Of a stretch of DNA of 64,000 nt, positions 1-10,995 are shown piece after piece. The notes below the pieces were generated by a model. It saw only the letters and a list, made by a program, of their open reading frames with translations. It did no database searches and was not told where the DNA came from. Within the stretch, counting starts at the first letter, position 1. Each line of letters starts with the position of its first letter. The DNA comes from Combretum micranthum (Eukaryota > Streptophyta > Magnoliopsida > Myrtales > Combretaceae): the NCBI GenBank assembly GCA_024138025.1, contig JAMXBD010000688.1, positions 186,001 to 250,000 on the forward strand. The letters run 5' to 3'. Position numbers and translations under genes: made by a program.

Positions 1-1611
1 AAGTATTACAAGATTAAAAGTCAAAAAACCCTAAGAAGTTAAGTGGAAGAATAGCTTCTTAGAAATAACCTTTATGAAATTTTCAACACTTAAGAGTTCA
101 TAAGAGTTTATTATCACAAAATCATCATGACCATGCATATATTGAGTTCATTACACGGCATTCATGCTAGAATTCATTCTATACCATTCATGCATGAATC
201 ATCAACTAGGAACATTTCTTATCAAAAGCAAAAAAATTTTTGAATTGAGAAATTGTGAACAGATCTGATCCACTGTTCCGTGACCTTACTATTTTCAAAA
301 CTTGAAATAATACTTAGAAATAGATAGATCTTTCGAAGTAGATAGAGATCGATATAAAATTTGCGAAATTCCGAGTTAAAATGACCAAGTTATGGCCGTT
401 TTAAGTCGGAACTTCCGCAAATAGCGAGAAATCCGAATCCATATAGTTAGATGTATAGCTTGATTTAGTTACATAATGAGAGTCTCATTAGGATTATTCT
501 TGCTTGGTAGGTGATCCCGAGCAGGACGACACTCTACCTCCCGACTACTACTACTAGGAAGATTGGCGTCCAATGGCCGAGTGAGTTTTACTTCCACTCT
601 CAATTAATGAATGTGATTGTAATGTAGTGGCACTAGTGGTGTAGGCAAAGATAAAAGAAATTGTATATGCATGATGGGGTATATGGGAATTATATATGTT
701 GTTTACTGCTGATATGTGAATGGAACTTAAGGAATATCGAAACCGGGTGTTAAGCTATTGACTGATTAGTTAGTATCTTATGATGAATGTCTGCAATACT
801 TGTTGGTCACTTAAAGAATTGAATTAATGAATATTCGTTTCAATGTAAATTGAATCATTCATATCACGATGGGGTTGGAGCATTCGCATTGGTTGGTTTT
901 TCGTGATCCATAAAACGAATATGTTGGTTAATCGTGATCCATAAAACGAATTTGTTGGTTAATCGTGATCCATAAAACGAAATATTGTTAGTTGACCGTG
1001 AGCTTAAACGGCGTCGTACCGCAGGATTCGTTAATCTGCTAACCCGGGATGGAGGGCGCAAGTCCATCCACATATGATTTCCGGTTGGTCATATGTTTGT
1101 TGATCACATTTGTATGTGCATACACTTGCTTGAATAATCACTTGCTTGAATGATTGTATTTAATTGTGTTATGGAAGTTATTACTCACTAAGCTAGTTAG
1201 CTTACGCCCCATAGTTTTTATCTATTGCAGCACGAGTTTATATGGCTTAGGCCGAGGCAAGCCACAGCACAGGTACCGGAGATAGGAGTTTCCCGTAGAA
1301 GTTTAATCCATTCTTTTTGTATAGACTTCCATTGGAAACTAAGGACTCTGGATGACTGTAATGGACTTGTTATTATTTTGCGGGGGAATGCCCCTTAGAT
1401 TTTGTAAACTATAATTATGCGTTTTGATTTATTATCTATGGCTATTGAATGCCACACTAAACTGTTTAACTCCATTTGTCGAAGTATTCTATTGTCGTAA
1501 AGGAACGCTTTACATCTATTAAGACTCCCGAAGGGCTCGGGTAGAGAACTCGAGAGTCTTACTTAGTATGTGGCGGGCTGTTACGTTTAGGATACCCTAC
1601 GGGGCGTGACA
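1..1611 (+). repeat. TE1 5' LTR, 3' part only
   Basis: Matches about 9982-11616 of the 3' LTR almost throughout and ends in the same GGGGCGTGACA. The copies differ by scattered substitutions and many missing single bases in short homopolymers on this side, for example around 172-182 and 238-255. It carries the same three-copy 31-bp tandem repeat (902-990). Confidence 0.93.
902..990 (+). repeat. 31-bp tandem repeat, three copies, in the TE1 5' LTR
   Basis: The motif CGTGATCCATAAAACGAA starts at 902, 933 and 964, a strict period of 31. It lies just before the segment GACCGTGAGCTTAAACGG. The same array, with the same period, is in the 3' LTR. Variants are found at the same place in the other LTRs of this family in the window. 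Confidence 0.9.
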
Positions 1612-1619
1612 GTTTAAGT

Positions 1620-1631
1620 TGGTATCAGAGC
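1620..1631 (+). other. TE1 primer binding site (initiator tRNA-Met)
   Basis: TGGTATCAGAGC lies 8 bases after the LTR end. It is complementary to the 3' end of plant initiator methionine tRNA, the usual primer of Ty3/gypsy and many Ty1/copia elements. Confidence 0.92.
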
Positions 1632-1763
1632 CTAGGTTATAAAGCAAGACAATAGAATTAAAAGAAACCGGACTTAGAAATCTAACTAATAGGTTAAATG
1701 GAGTTAAAAACGTTTTCTTGCTAAGTCTGATTAGGAGTATTGTTTTGATGTAGGTCTCCCTGG

Positions 1764-2864
1764 GTGAGACCAGGGAGAGGGCCAGGAATTTCACGAAGAG
1801 AAATGATGAGAATGGTAGAATATAGGTTGAGGCTAAGAGAACTGTGTGAAGATTTTGCCTTAGCCAGACATCCCCGGACTATAGGGGAAATGTACAAGTT
1901 GTGGAAGGATGGATTGAGATATACCAGATGGGCTTCGGTAGTGGATCGATTGAGGTATGATCCCATGGGAAGAAGGAGCTGGACAAAATTGGAGACAATT
2001 TATACTCTAGAGAGGATCATGGTTGATTATGGGCGTGAGCCCATGACTAGAGAAGCTACTTTATTTTGAAGGGTGGAGGAACCGAACCCCTCCAGATTTT
2101 AGAGTATGGATCCCATAGGCCTTTATATGTGTATGCCCATGATAACTTGTATGATCATCCTGACTGGAATTTAGCAGACGCATGGAATCATATCACTGGC
2201 ATGCGATCTACTTAGATATCCTTCCACCCCGAGTGATAGCTCCACCTCCAGCTATTGATATAGGTATGCAATTGAATGGGGCACCTGTGATTGGAGAGGA
2301 TGAAGAAGAGAAGAAGAGGAAGAGGACCCTGAGGAGGATCCTAACTGGGAAGAAAATGTAGTTCCTAGAACCCCTACCCCACCAGCCGAGCCGGAAGCTG
2401 AAGTGAATCCGGAACCCAACCCGATTGTATGGGATTTTAATCGGGAGCTGGAGATACCTGATAGTGGTAGGGTAGAGCCCGAGTTGATCCTTTGATGTGG
2501 AGGGATGTTTATGTGAAGGGGAAAATCCCCCTGTACTTGATATGGTGGTAGTTGAGCCTGTAGCCCCCGAGCCTATGGAGGTAGAAGGCATGGGTGGAGA
2601 GCCAGTGAGAGTGAATGAGATAATAGAGACTCAGGTGGGTGAGCCGGAGGTTAGAGGTGAGGAAATGATGTAAGCCCGAGGGAAGGGCAAGGTACCGAGG
2701 AAGAGGAAGAAAGTGAAGACCCGGAACCCTTAGTCCGACCTGCTAGGAAACGGAGGATGACTACGAGGGAATACCTTAGTTTGTTCATCCGACGGGACGA
2801 CGGTGGTTCTACCAGCAGGAGACGACCTCCTAGCCCGACCCCCGATGACTCTAGTGATGAGTAG
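1764..2864 (+). pseudogene. Extra ORF between 5' LTR and gag of TE1, frameshifted
   Basis: A coding-like stretch of about 360 codons that I do not recognise. The open segment 1764-2069 is basic and helix-like (RLRELCEDFALARHPR, IGEMYKLWKDG). The next part reads as coding after small shifts (motifs LYVYAHDNLYDHPDW, LADAWNHITGM). About 2290-2480 is acidic and proline-rich (EEDPNWEENVVPRTPTPPAE). About 2690-2864 gives an acidic run, RPARKRR, REYLSLFIRRDDGG, then a serine/proline tail ending DDSSDE and TAG at 2862. The first, middle and last parts share one frame (codon starts divisible by 3), which supports one original ORF. gag starts about 635 bases later. Ogre-type elements are known to carry an ORF before gag; I do not know one for Tekay elements. 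Function unknown. The first start codon is uncertain; ATGs near 1804 and 1811 are candidates. Confidence 0.55.
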
Positions 2865-3499
2865 AGACCGGGATGTTAGCTAACCCATGAAGTCCAAGAG
2901 GAGTCCTGATTTTCTTATTTTGTAGTAGGCAATGCGGGATGCCAATTTGCCTTAGGATCTCAGGATAGTTAGCATTTTATTTGTTCTTTTTCCTTGTATT
3001 TTGTCATGTTCCAGAAATAGGAAGTTGTCTAGAATCGAATTGGAACTTAGTTAGCCAAATTTTGGGGACCAAATCTTGATGTAATATTGTTGTATGGCTC
3101 ACTAAAGTAATGAAAAGGTCAAGTTTGTTTTAAAGAAAAGGAGTTGTGAAAAGCATGCATACTAGTCATGAGGCATAAAGAACATCGACCGCATATAGAT
3201 TACATAAACATTCATTCATTCACATTATTGTTATAAAGTTCCGACTTGTTACTCTATGTGTGAAATTTTTTTATTTTATTTTGTTTTTCTTATGATTTTA
3301 TGGATTTATGAATTCCATTTCTTTCCAAGTTTGATTCCAGATTCTCGCAATTTTTGAATTTGTTAATAATCTTGTTCCTTCGAAATTTAAAACTTACTAA
3401 AGATACTAAAAATTCATTAAACATTGTATAAACAGACGAAACCGACGAATTCGGAATCGGGAACAAGGGTCTAATTCGAACGAAGCCGATCAACCGGCT
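2865..3499 (+). other. TE1 leader between extra ORF and gag
   Basis: AT-rich with no coding signal on either strand. It lies where a long untranslated leader or a second spliced leader would lie. No motif recognised. Confidence 0.6.
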
Positions 3500-4715
3500 A
3501 TGCCACAACCTAACCCCCAAGGAGCTGCACCCCAAAACCAACAGGGTGATGTGCTAAATGCGATTGGACAATTGGCCAATCTTCTGAACACCTTCATTCA
3601 AATCAGAATCCAGTTCAGAACCCACCCTAGGCAAAGTGCTCGGGATTCGGCCCCACATCCCACCCGCAGATCATCGGGAAATGACTGCAGAGGCCTGCTC
3701 ACAAGAGGAGCATTTATAATGTGCCATTGCCGCCACCCCCGCCATACAGGAGACCCCACCGAAGCTCCTTACCAGACTTTATTAAGAGCAACCGGTATTT
3801 TGATGGAGCGTTCGGTAAACCGGATGAAGCCGAGGACTGGTTGGCTCAAGTTGAGCGTTCTTTTGCTGCATACGAGATTCCACCTTATCTGCAGTTGGAA
3901 TATGGGACATATATGCTGAGGTATAATGCACGGTCTGGTGGGACTCCAAGAGAAGAAATTTGACTTCCCGGCCACTTGGGAAACCTTTCGGGGAATTTCT
4001 GAACAATTATTTTCCCTCCAGCTTGAGGGTGAAATATAGTGCTGATTTCCTCCATGTTAAGCAGAAGGGGAGATCGGTAGAACAGTACGAGACTGAGTTC
4101 GTCCACTTGCTGCAGTATGCACCTGAGTCTTTCAGGGATAGAAGAGTTGAAGAAGCAAGTGTTCCTGGGAGGCTTAGATGAGGAGTTGCGGATTAAGTTG
4201 GAAGAGTTTGGAGTAAGGACCTACCCTGAAATGGTAGAGAAGGCCGGTAATTGAAGGGGCTAGAAAAAGGAAATATCAGGAGCCTGAAAAGAGGGTATTT
4301 GGAAAGAGGCCGTTTGATGCCTCGAGCTCAGGGTTCAAAGGAAAAAGGTACAGGCCGTACCAAGGGTTTAAAGAGGAGTATCTAGCAGCAAGCCGACCCA
4401 GTTCAAGACTAATGTCACATGCTGGAAATGTAAGGGGACGCATGCGCCTAGGCAATGCCGCAGTTGAGGAACAAATGTTACTTTTGTGGTGATGCTGGCC
4501 ACATGGTTTATACGTGCCCGAAGAAGCTGGCAGTGACTTGCTTTATTTGCAAAGAGAAAGGGCACTTAGCTTTCGAATGTTCTCAACGGAAAAGCATGGC
4601 CACCCGACCCTTCAGAACCTCGAGTAATACCTACCCCATGAGGTCTGGTAATAAGAGCGGAAGTCGGGCAGCTTCAGCGATGCATGGTATGAGGCTGTAC
4701 AATTTGGAAGGCCAA
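3500..4715 (+). pseudogene. TE1 gag (capsid and nucleocapsid), frameshifted
   Basis: Gag forms the retroelement particle and binds its RNA. ATG at 3500 starts a Gln/Pro/Asn-rich N-terminus (MPQPNPQGAAPQNQQGD). The capsid domain shows FDGAFGKPDEAEDWL and, after another shift, FGEFLNNYFPSSLRVK and KQKGRSVEQYETEFVHLLQYAPE, typical of plant retrotransposon gag. Near 4480-4590 there are two CX2CX4HX4C zinc knuckles (CYFCGDAGHMVYTC and CFICKEKGHLAFEC). At least three single-base shifts (near 3600-3700, 3960 and 4140-4450) break the frame. The zinc-knuckle frame runs into the protease frame with only a TAG at 4716-4718 between, so gag and pol were probably one ORF. Confidence 0.88.
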
Positions 4716-4718
4716 TAG

Positions 4719-5123
4719 ATGTGGGAAGAAGACGAAGATGAAGAAGTGGAGTTAGCAGCTTTGGATCAAAGCGAGAATGCTGATGGCGGCCTGGTGACAG
4801 GACACATACGAGTGAATAGCGTGGAGGCCTATGTTTTATTTGACACGGGAGCAACCCACTCATTCATCACCTATAGTCTGGCCAACCGACTTGGATTGCC
4901 TGTAGCCACAACCACGGTTAACTTGAAGATTAAGACCCCCACAGGGAGCGTTGTGTCAACCCGAGAACTGATAAAGGATTGTCCATTAGAAATCTACGAT
5001 CACCACTCCAAAAGTGATTTAATAATGTTGGAAATGAACAAATACGAAATCATCCTCGGAATGAGTTGGTTAAGTAAAGTGAAAGCAATAGTGGATTGCC
5101 AAAGAGGACATATGTTTTTATGA
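4719..5123 (+). pseudogene. TE1 pol: aspartic protease domain
   Basis: The retropepsin-like protease cuts the Gag-Pol precursor. The active-site motif is VLFDTGATHSFI (Asp-Thr-Gly-Ala) near 4835-4870, followed by LANRLGL. EIILGMSWL near 5045-5075 is the typical C-terminal flap region. An acidic linker (EEDEDEEVE) precedes it. The frame is lost near 5110-5130 and resumes one frame over at 5146, so this is one domain of a broken polyprotein. Confidence 0.9.
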
Positions 5124-5145
5124 TCAATCGGGAGAAAAGTAGAAT

Positions 5146-6204
5146 TTGGGAGGAACCTTAGTCCCAAGAAGGGGTGAGTTGAGCTCGTTTGAGTTGATGA
5201 TGGAGGATGAGGAGATAATACCGATTGAGGGTGTCTTGGATGAAGGGGAAACCCGTGAGGAAAAGGATATTCCAGTGGTGAATGAATACTTGGATGTGTT
5301 CCCAGAAATTTTGCCGGGATTACCGCCAAAAAGAGAAATTGACTTTGAGATTGTTTTGGCTCCAAATACCGAACCGATATCTAAAGCGCCATACCGGATG
5401 GCACCGGCTGAGTTGAAGGAGCTAAAGACACAGTTGCAAGAACTTCTGGATCAGAAATTTATAAGACCAAGTGTATCGCCATGGGGCGCACCCGTTTTGT
5501 TTGTGAAGAAGAAGGACGGATCGATGAGATTGTGTATTGACTACCGGGAGTTGAATAAAGTGACTGTCAAAAATCGGTATCCCTTGCCAAGAATTGACGA
5601 TTTGTTTGACCAACTGCAAGGGGCTTGTGTGTTCTCACGCATTGATTTACGTTCAGGGTATCATCAGTTGAGGATTAAGCCTGAGGATGTACCTAAGACT
5701 TTTCGTACTCGTTATGGACACTACGAGTTCCTGGTAATGTCATTTGGACTGACTAATGCACCAGCTGCATTTATGGACCTGATGAATAGAGTCTATAAGC
5801 CACTTTTGGATAAGTGTGTGATAGTCTTCATAGACGACATCCTCATATATTCAAAGACCAAAGAGCAACACGAGGAGCATCTTCGATTGGCGTTGCAAAC
5901 CTTACGAGATAATGAGTTGTATGCCAAGTTGTCCAAATGTGATTTTTGGTTGGACAGAATATCATTCCTTGGACATGTAGTAACTGGTGATGGGATATCA
6001 GTTGACCCCGAAAAGATCAAGGCTGTAGTGGATTGGAAGCCACCGCAGACAGTTACTGAAGTAAGGAGTTTCTTGGGATTAGCTGGCTACTATCGCAAGT
6101 TTGTGAAGGATTTCTCTAAGATAGCCAAGCCACTGACTCAACTAACTCAAAAGAATGAGAAATTCGTTTGGACGGACAAGAGGGACAGAGCTTTCAGGAA
6201 TTGA
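5146..6204 (+). pseudogene. TE1 pol: reverse transcriptase domain
   Basis: RNA-dependent DNA polymerase of the element. It has the full set of Ty3/gypsy blocks in one open frame of about 350 codons: [74 protein letters not shown], and the catalytic [12 protein letters not shown] (the two Asp of the YxDD equivalent). The downstream connection shows [20 protein letters not shown]. This is the best-preserved part of TE1. It loses frame near 6190, where RNase H continues one frame over. Confidence 0.95.
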
Positions 6205-6967
6205 AGCGACGATTGGTTCGGCACCGATTCTAGTTTTACCAGACCCAGAAAAGCCCTACACGGTACATAGTGACGCCTCAAGGAATGGCCTTGGATGCGT
6301 TCTGATGCAAGAGGGGAAGGTCATTGCATATGCTTCGCGGCAATTAAGACCGCATGAACAGAATTATCCTACGCATGATTTGGAGCTAGCTGCTGTCGTC
6401 TTTGCCTTGAAGTTATGGAGACATTATCTGTACGGACAGAGGTGTGAGATATATACAGATCATAAGAGTCTTAAATACCTGTTCACACAGAAGGAGCTAA
6501 ACATGAGACAAAGGAGGTGGCTAGAATTAATAAAGGATTATGATCTGGGAATAAATTACTGTCCAGGGAAGGTAAATGCGGTTGCGGATGCCCTAAGTCG
6601 GAAGAATCACGGGGAAGTAGCCGCCTTGATCACGAGTCAAAGAGATTTGATTAAGGAGTTTGAGAAGCTAAGGATCGAGTTCATAGGTCAAAGCGCTGAG
6701 CTTGAGATATCCAACTTGACACTGGAACCGACCCTTATAGAGAGAATCAAAGAAGCCCAAAGATATGACGAGGTGATACAAAGGATAAAAAGGGAAACCC
6801 AAGCAGGAAAGTACCTCGACTTTGCCGTAGATGATGAAGATGTGATCCAAATGAAAGGAAGGCTGTGTGTACCAGAGGACGAGGAGTTGAGGAAGGAAAT
6901 AATGAGTGAAGCACATAACTCGGATATACCATGCATCCGGGAGGCACCAAAATGTATCAGGATTTGA
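6155..6967 (+). pseudogene. TE1 pol: RNase H and start of integrase
   Basis: RNase H degrades the RNA strand during reverse transcription. Seen: [38 protein letters not shown], the [20 protein letters not shown] region, and the boundary motif [13 protein letters not shown]. The Asp/Glu/Asp catalytic pattern can be placed. The open frame starts 50 bases inside the reverse transcriptase frame, which indicates a single-base shift rather than a real overlap. It ends after the N-terminal integrase segment ([11 protein letters not shown]), where the frame shifts again. Confidence 0.9.
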
Positions 6968-7690
6968 AGAGCCGCTACTGGTGGAATGGTATGAAGCGAG
7001 ATGTGGCAGATTATGTGATGAAGTGTCCAGTATGCCAACAGGTGAAAGTAGAGCACCAAAGACCGGGCGGATTGCTAAAGCCCTTACCCATTCCCGAATG
7101 GAAGTGGGATCAGATATCCATGGATTTTGTGTGTGGTTTTCCCAAGACTCCATCTGGTTGTGATGCAATATGGGTAGTAGTGGACCGATTGACTAAGTCG
7201 GCGCATTTCTTACCCATAAATATGACCTACTCAATGGAAAGGTTAGCCAAGATCTATATCAGAGAGATCGTAAGATTACATGGTATACCTGCAGGGATTA
7301 TCTCCGATAGAGACCCGAGATTCGTGTCCAAGTTTTGGCAAGCTTGCAAAAGAGCTTGGGCACTAAATTGCACTTTAGCACGGCTTATCACCCTCAGACC
7401 GATGGACAGTCTGAGCGGACGATCCAAACCCTAGAAGACATGCTGAGAGCGTGTGCCTTGGAATTCAAGGGAATTGGGATAGCCATGTGCACCTAATCGA
7501 GTTTGCCTACAATAACAGCTATCACTCCACCATCCAGATGCCACCGTATGAAGCTTTGTATGGACGGCGTTGTAGATCCCCTTGTTTTGGGATGAAGTGG
7601 AAAAGGTAGCAATTGGGCCGGAAATGGTACAAGAAGCCCGGATAAAGTGAGGTTGATTCAGCGGAAAATGAAAGAAGCTCAGGACCGGCA
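6931..7690 (+). pseudogene. TE1 pol: integrase zinc-finger and catalytic core
   Basis: Integrase inserts the DNA copy. Seen: the HHCC-type start ([12 protein letters not shown], then [16 protein letters not shown]) and the catalytic core with Asp in SMDFVCGFP, Asp in [15 protein letters not shown], and Glu in the DGQSER motif, which is in another frame near 7400-7420. The EFAYNNSYH region follows near 7500-7530. At least two shifts occur between 7370 and 7500. Spacing agrees with a normal DDE core. Confidence 0.9.
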
Positions 7691-7732
7691 AAAGAGCTGG
7701 GCAGATTTGAAAAGAAGAGAGCTTGAATTCAG

Positions 7733-8165
7733 GTGGGTGATCATGTATACCTGAAGATAAACCCGATTAAAAGTATCAAGAGGATGCGTACACAAGGGAA
7801 GTTAAGCCCGAGATACATTGGACCCTTCGAAATCCTGGAAAGAGTCGGAGATCTAGCATATCGGCTAGCCCTGCCACCAAATTTGTCCGGGATCCACAAT
7901 GTATTCCATGTGTCAGTTTTGAGAAGATACGTTGCCGACCCAGAAAGGATTCTGGAATTGGAACCAATTCAGTTGAAGGAAAACCTGACATATGAAGCAC
8001 CCAGTGAAGATATTGGATAAGAAAACTCAAAGGCTACGAAACAAAGACATTCACTACGTAAAGTGTTATGGAGGAATCATGCCTTTGAGGAAGCAACATG
8101 GGAAGCTGAAGAGGAAATCCGGAAAAGTACCCCGAGATTTGAAGGGCAAGGTATGTCAGTTCCGT
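7733..8165 (+). pseudogene. TE1 pol: integrase C-terminal domain and chromodomain remnant
   Basis: The segment 7733-8020 has the Tekay/Del integrase tail: GDHVYLKINPIK, GKLSPRYIGPFEILERVGD, YRLALPPNLSGIHNVFHVSVLRRY. In a neighbouring frame (7992-8150) PVKILDKKTQRLRNKDI then, after further shifts, the VKVLW...EATWE-type pattern can be followed. That is a group II chromodomain, thought to steer insertion to particular chromatin. The chromodomain is broken by at least two single-base shifts. Without an alignment the chromodomain call is good but not certain. Confidence 0.82.
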
Positions 8166-8187
8166 TTTGAGGACAAAACTTTATTTA

Positions 8188-8199
8188 AGGTGGGGAGGT
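8188..8199 (+). other. TE1 polypurine tract
   Basis: A purine-rich run (AAGGTGGGGAGG with one T) lies directly before the 3' LTR start TGTAAACCCC. It is the expected primer for plus-strand DNA synthesis. Confidence 0.85.
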
Positions 8200-8880
8200 T
8201 GTAAACCCCGGTATTAGTAGTCAAGAAACCCCGGGAGTTGGAAGCGAAACCCTAATCCGGTCCAGTTTGAGTCTAGTGAGTGAAGCCTAGGAACCCTAAA
8301 TCCGGCTTTCCTTCGGTTTTATATAAAATAAATATTATGAAGTAAATGAATTGAATTATTGTTTAAAAGTACATTCTAAACCTTTGAAAGTTTTAAATTC
8401 GGGAATTTTTCAATTCCGGGCCTTCCCGAGCTCAATTACGGAAAAGCGTGCCCCGGACCACGGATTCAGAAAAATGTTCCGGAATATTCATTAGAACCGT
8501 AATTTTATAAGGATTCCAAAAATATCAATTTCATAATTTTCCGAGCTATAAAAATTACAGTTATAGCTTTTCCCGTGTTTTCGGAACAACCGGTAAAGTA
8601 GATGTCTTGTCTACTATTCACAAGTACAACCTACACTACACACTACCCATACCCTATTCTTACATCCTTACAACTACTCATTTCAATTTTCTTTTCCAAG
8701 AAATTTTGTCTCTTAATAATTATCACATTTATTACATTTTAATTTACTAAATTACAAATATCAAATTTTTCAACACAACACACACACACCAAATGTGGCC
8801 GGCCCCCCCCCCCCCCCCCCTAGTTTCCCTCTCAATTAAATTATTTTTACTTCATTTTTATTAACTAAACCCTAATACAC

Positions 8881-8896
8881 TTAATATATATACTAA
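8881..8896 (+). promoter_or_regulatory. Possible TATA box of TE1 LTR
   Basis: TTAATATATATACTAA followed by a CT-rich tract is where a retroelement promoter might lie. This rests on composition only; the transcription start is not known. Confidence 0.3.
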
Positions 8897-10902
8897 ATAT
8901 TCTCTCTCTCTCTTCATTTTCTTCTTGTTTCAAATTTGTAAAAGAACAAAACCCTCTCCTTTCTCTCTAAGTGATGGTGAGCCCCTCTCCCCCTTCCCTC
9001 ACAACTTCAACTTGTTTTCTTCTCTTTTTCACTTCAAGACTCCATTGGTATGTGTATTTAAGCTTTGTTTCTTCCTACTCTTGTAATGGCAAAGCTATAT
9101 CTTTGTGTTTTCTCATTTAATCCCAATGAGCTCATGCTAGGGACATGAAAACACATGAACAAGAATATCAAGCCATCACAAGACATGGATCTAATGTTTA
9201 TGTGTTTTGTTAAGATCTCATCTTGTTCATGCATGTAAAGTAGTGATCTTGCATATATATTGTTGTTCATGCCATGAGATCCATGATTATGCATCATACT
9301 TAGTAGATCTAAAGTTTAGATACCCACATTGTCATTTACATGTATGATCATAGAGTTATTTTTATTTTCATGCATTGATGATCATAAAAATGTAGTCTTG
9401 TATATGTATAGAGATGTTAGATAGTGGATATTCATATATAGAAGGCAAGAACATTGAAAAAGGAAGGACTTTGTCAAATATGAAATGTTGAAAATTCGGA
9501 TGAAATGGAAACCCTACTTTGAAAACCACCAAAATCATTTTTAAACTCATATTTCATAAGAAAAATGAAGGTATGTGTAATAGGCATGTGAAGGAATTAT
9601 TTTCATGATTTAGATGAGTTTAGGCATAATAAAAATAAGAAAACAAGAAGTGAAGTTAGAAGGAAAATATTGACTTTGGATGTGTAGTCAAATTCGTAAT
9701 TTTGGGTAATGCCCATATAAACACTTAGTATCTAAGTTTAAATTGGATGTTTTATAAGCTAAATGAAGCCCTTAGATAATATATATTGGAGCTTCAATTT
9801 TTAATGCATTAGACAAGTTTTTCCTTAAGAAAAATGCAAGAAAATGAAATTTGGAAAATTCGGATTTTTACAAAAAGCTTGTTTAAAGACATGTTTACCA
9901 AAAGAAAAAAGGGAATTTTTATGCATGAATGAAGTCCATGGTTAATATAGACTTTGAGAACTTATTTTCACTTAGATAACAAGGAGATTACAAGATTAAA
10001 TGTCAAAGAAACCCTAAGAAGTGTAAAGTGGAAGAATAGCCTCTTAGAAATAACCTTTATGAAATTTTCTAATGCTTAAGAGTTCATAAGAGTTTATTAT
10101 CACAAAATCATCATGACCATGCATATATTGAGTTCATTACACGGCATTCATGCTAGGAATTCATTTCTATACCATTCATGCATGAATCATCAACTTGGAA
10201 CATTTCTTATCAAAAGCAAAACGAATTTTCGGAATTGGAGAAATTGTGGAACAGAACTGATCCTACTGTTCCGTGGCCTTACTATTTTCAAAACTTGAAG
10301 ATAATACTTGAAATAGATAGATCTCTCGAAGTAGATAGAGATCGATATAAAATTTGCGAAATTCCGAGTTAAAATGACCAAGTTATGGCCGTTTTAAGTC
10401 GGAACTTCCGCAAATAGCGAGAAATCCGAATCCATATAGTTAAGATGTATAGCTTGATTTAGTTACATAATGAGAGTCTCATTAGGATTATTCTTGCTTG
10501 GTAGGTGATCCCGAGTAGGACGACACTCTACCTCCCGACTATTACTACTAGGAAGATTGGCGTCCAATGGCCGAGTGAGTTTTACTTCCACTCTCAATTA
10601 ATGAATGTGATTGTAATGTAGTGGCACTAGTGGTGTAGGCAAAGATAAAAAGAACTTGTATATGCATGATGGGGTATATGGGAATTATATATGTTGTTTA
10701 CTACTGATATGTGAATTGGGACGTAAGGAATATCGAAACCGGGTGTTAAGCTATTGACTGATTAGTTAATATCCTATGATGAATGTCTGCAAACACTTGT
10801 TGGTCACTTGAAAGAATTGAATTAACGAATATTCGGTTTCAAATGTAAATTGAATCCATTCATATCACGATGGGGTTGGAGCATTCGCATTGGTTGGTTT
10901 TT

Positions 10903-10995
10903 CGTGATCCATAAAACGAATATGTAGGTTAATCGTGATCCATAAAACGAATTTGTTGGTTAATCGTTATCCATAAAACGAAATATTGTTAGTTG
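10903..10995 (+). repeat. 31-bp tandem repeat, three copies, in the TE1 3' LTR
   Basis: Copies start at 10903, 10934 and 10965, the same 31-bp period and sequence as the array at 902-990, with a few substitutions. Confidence 0.88.
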
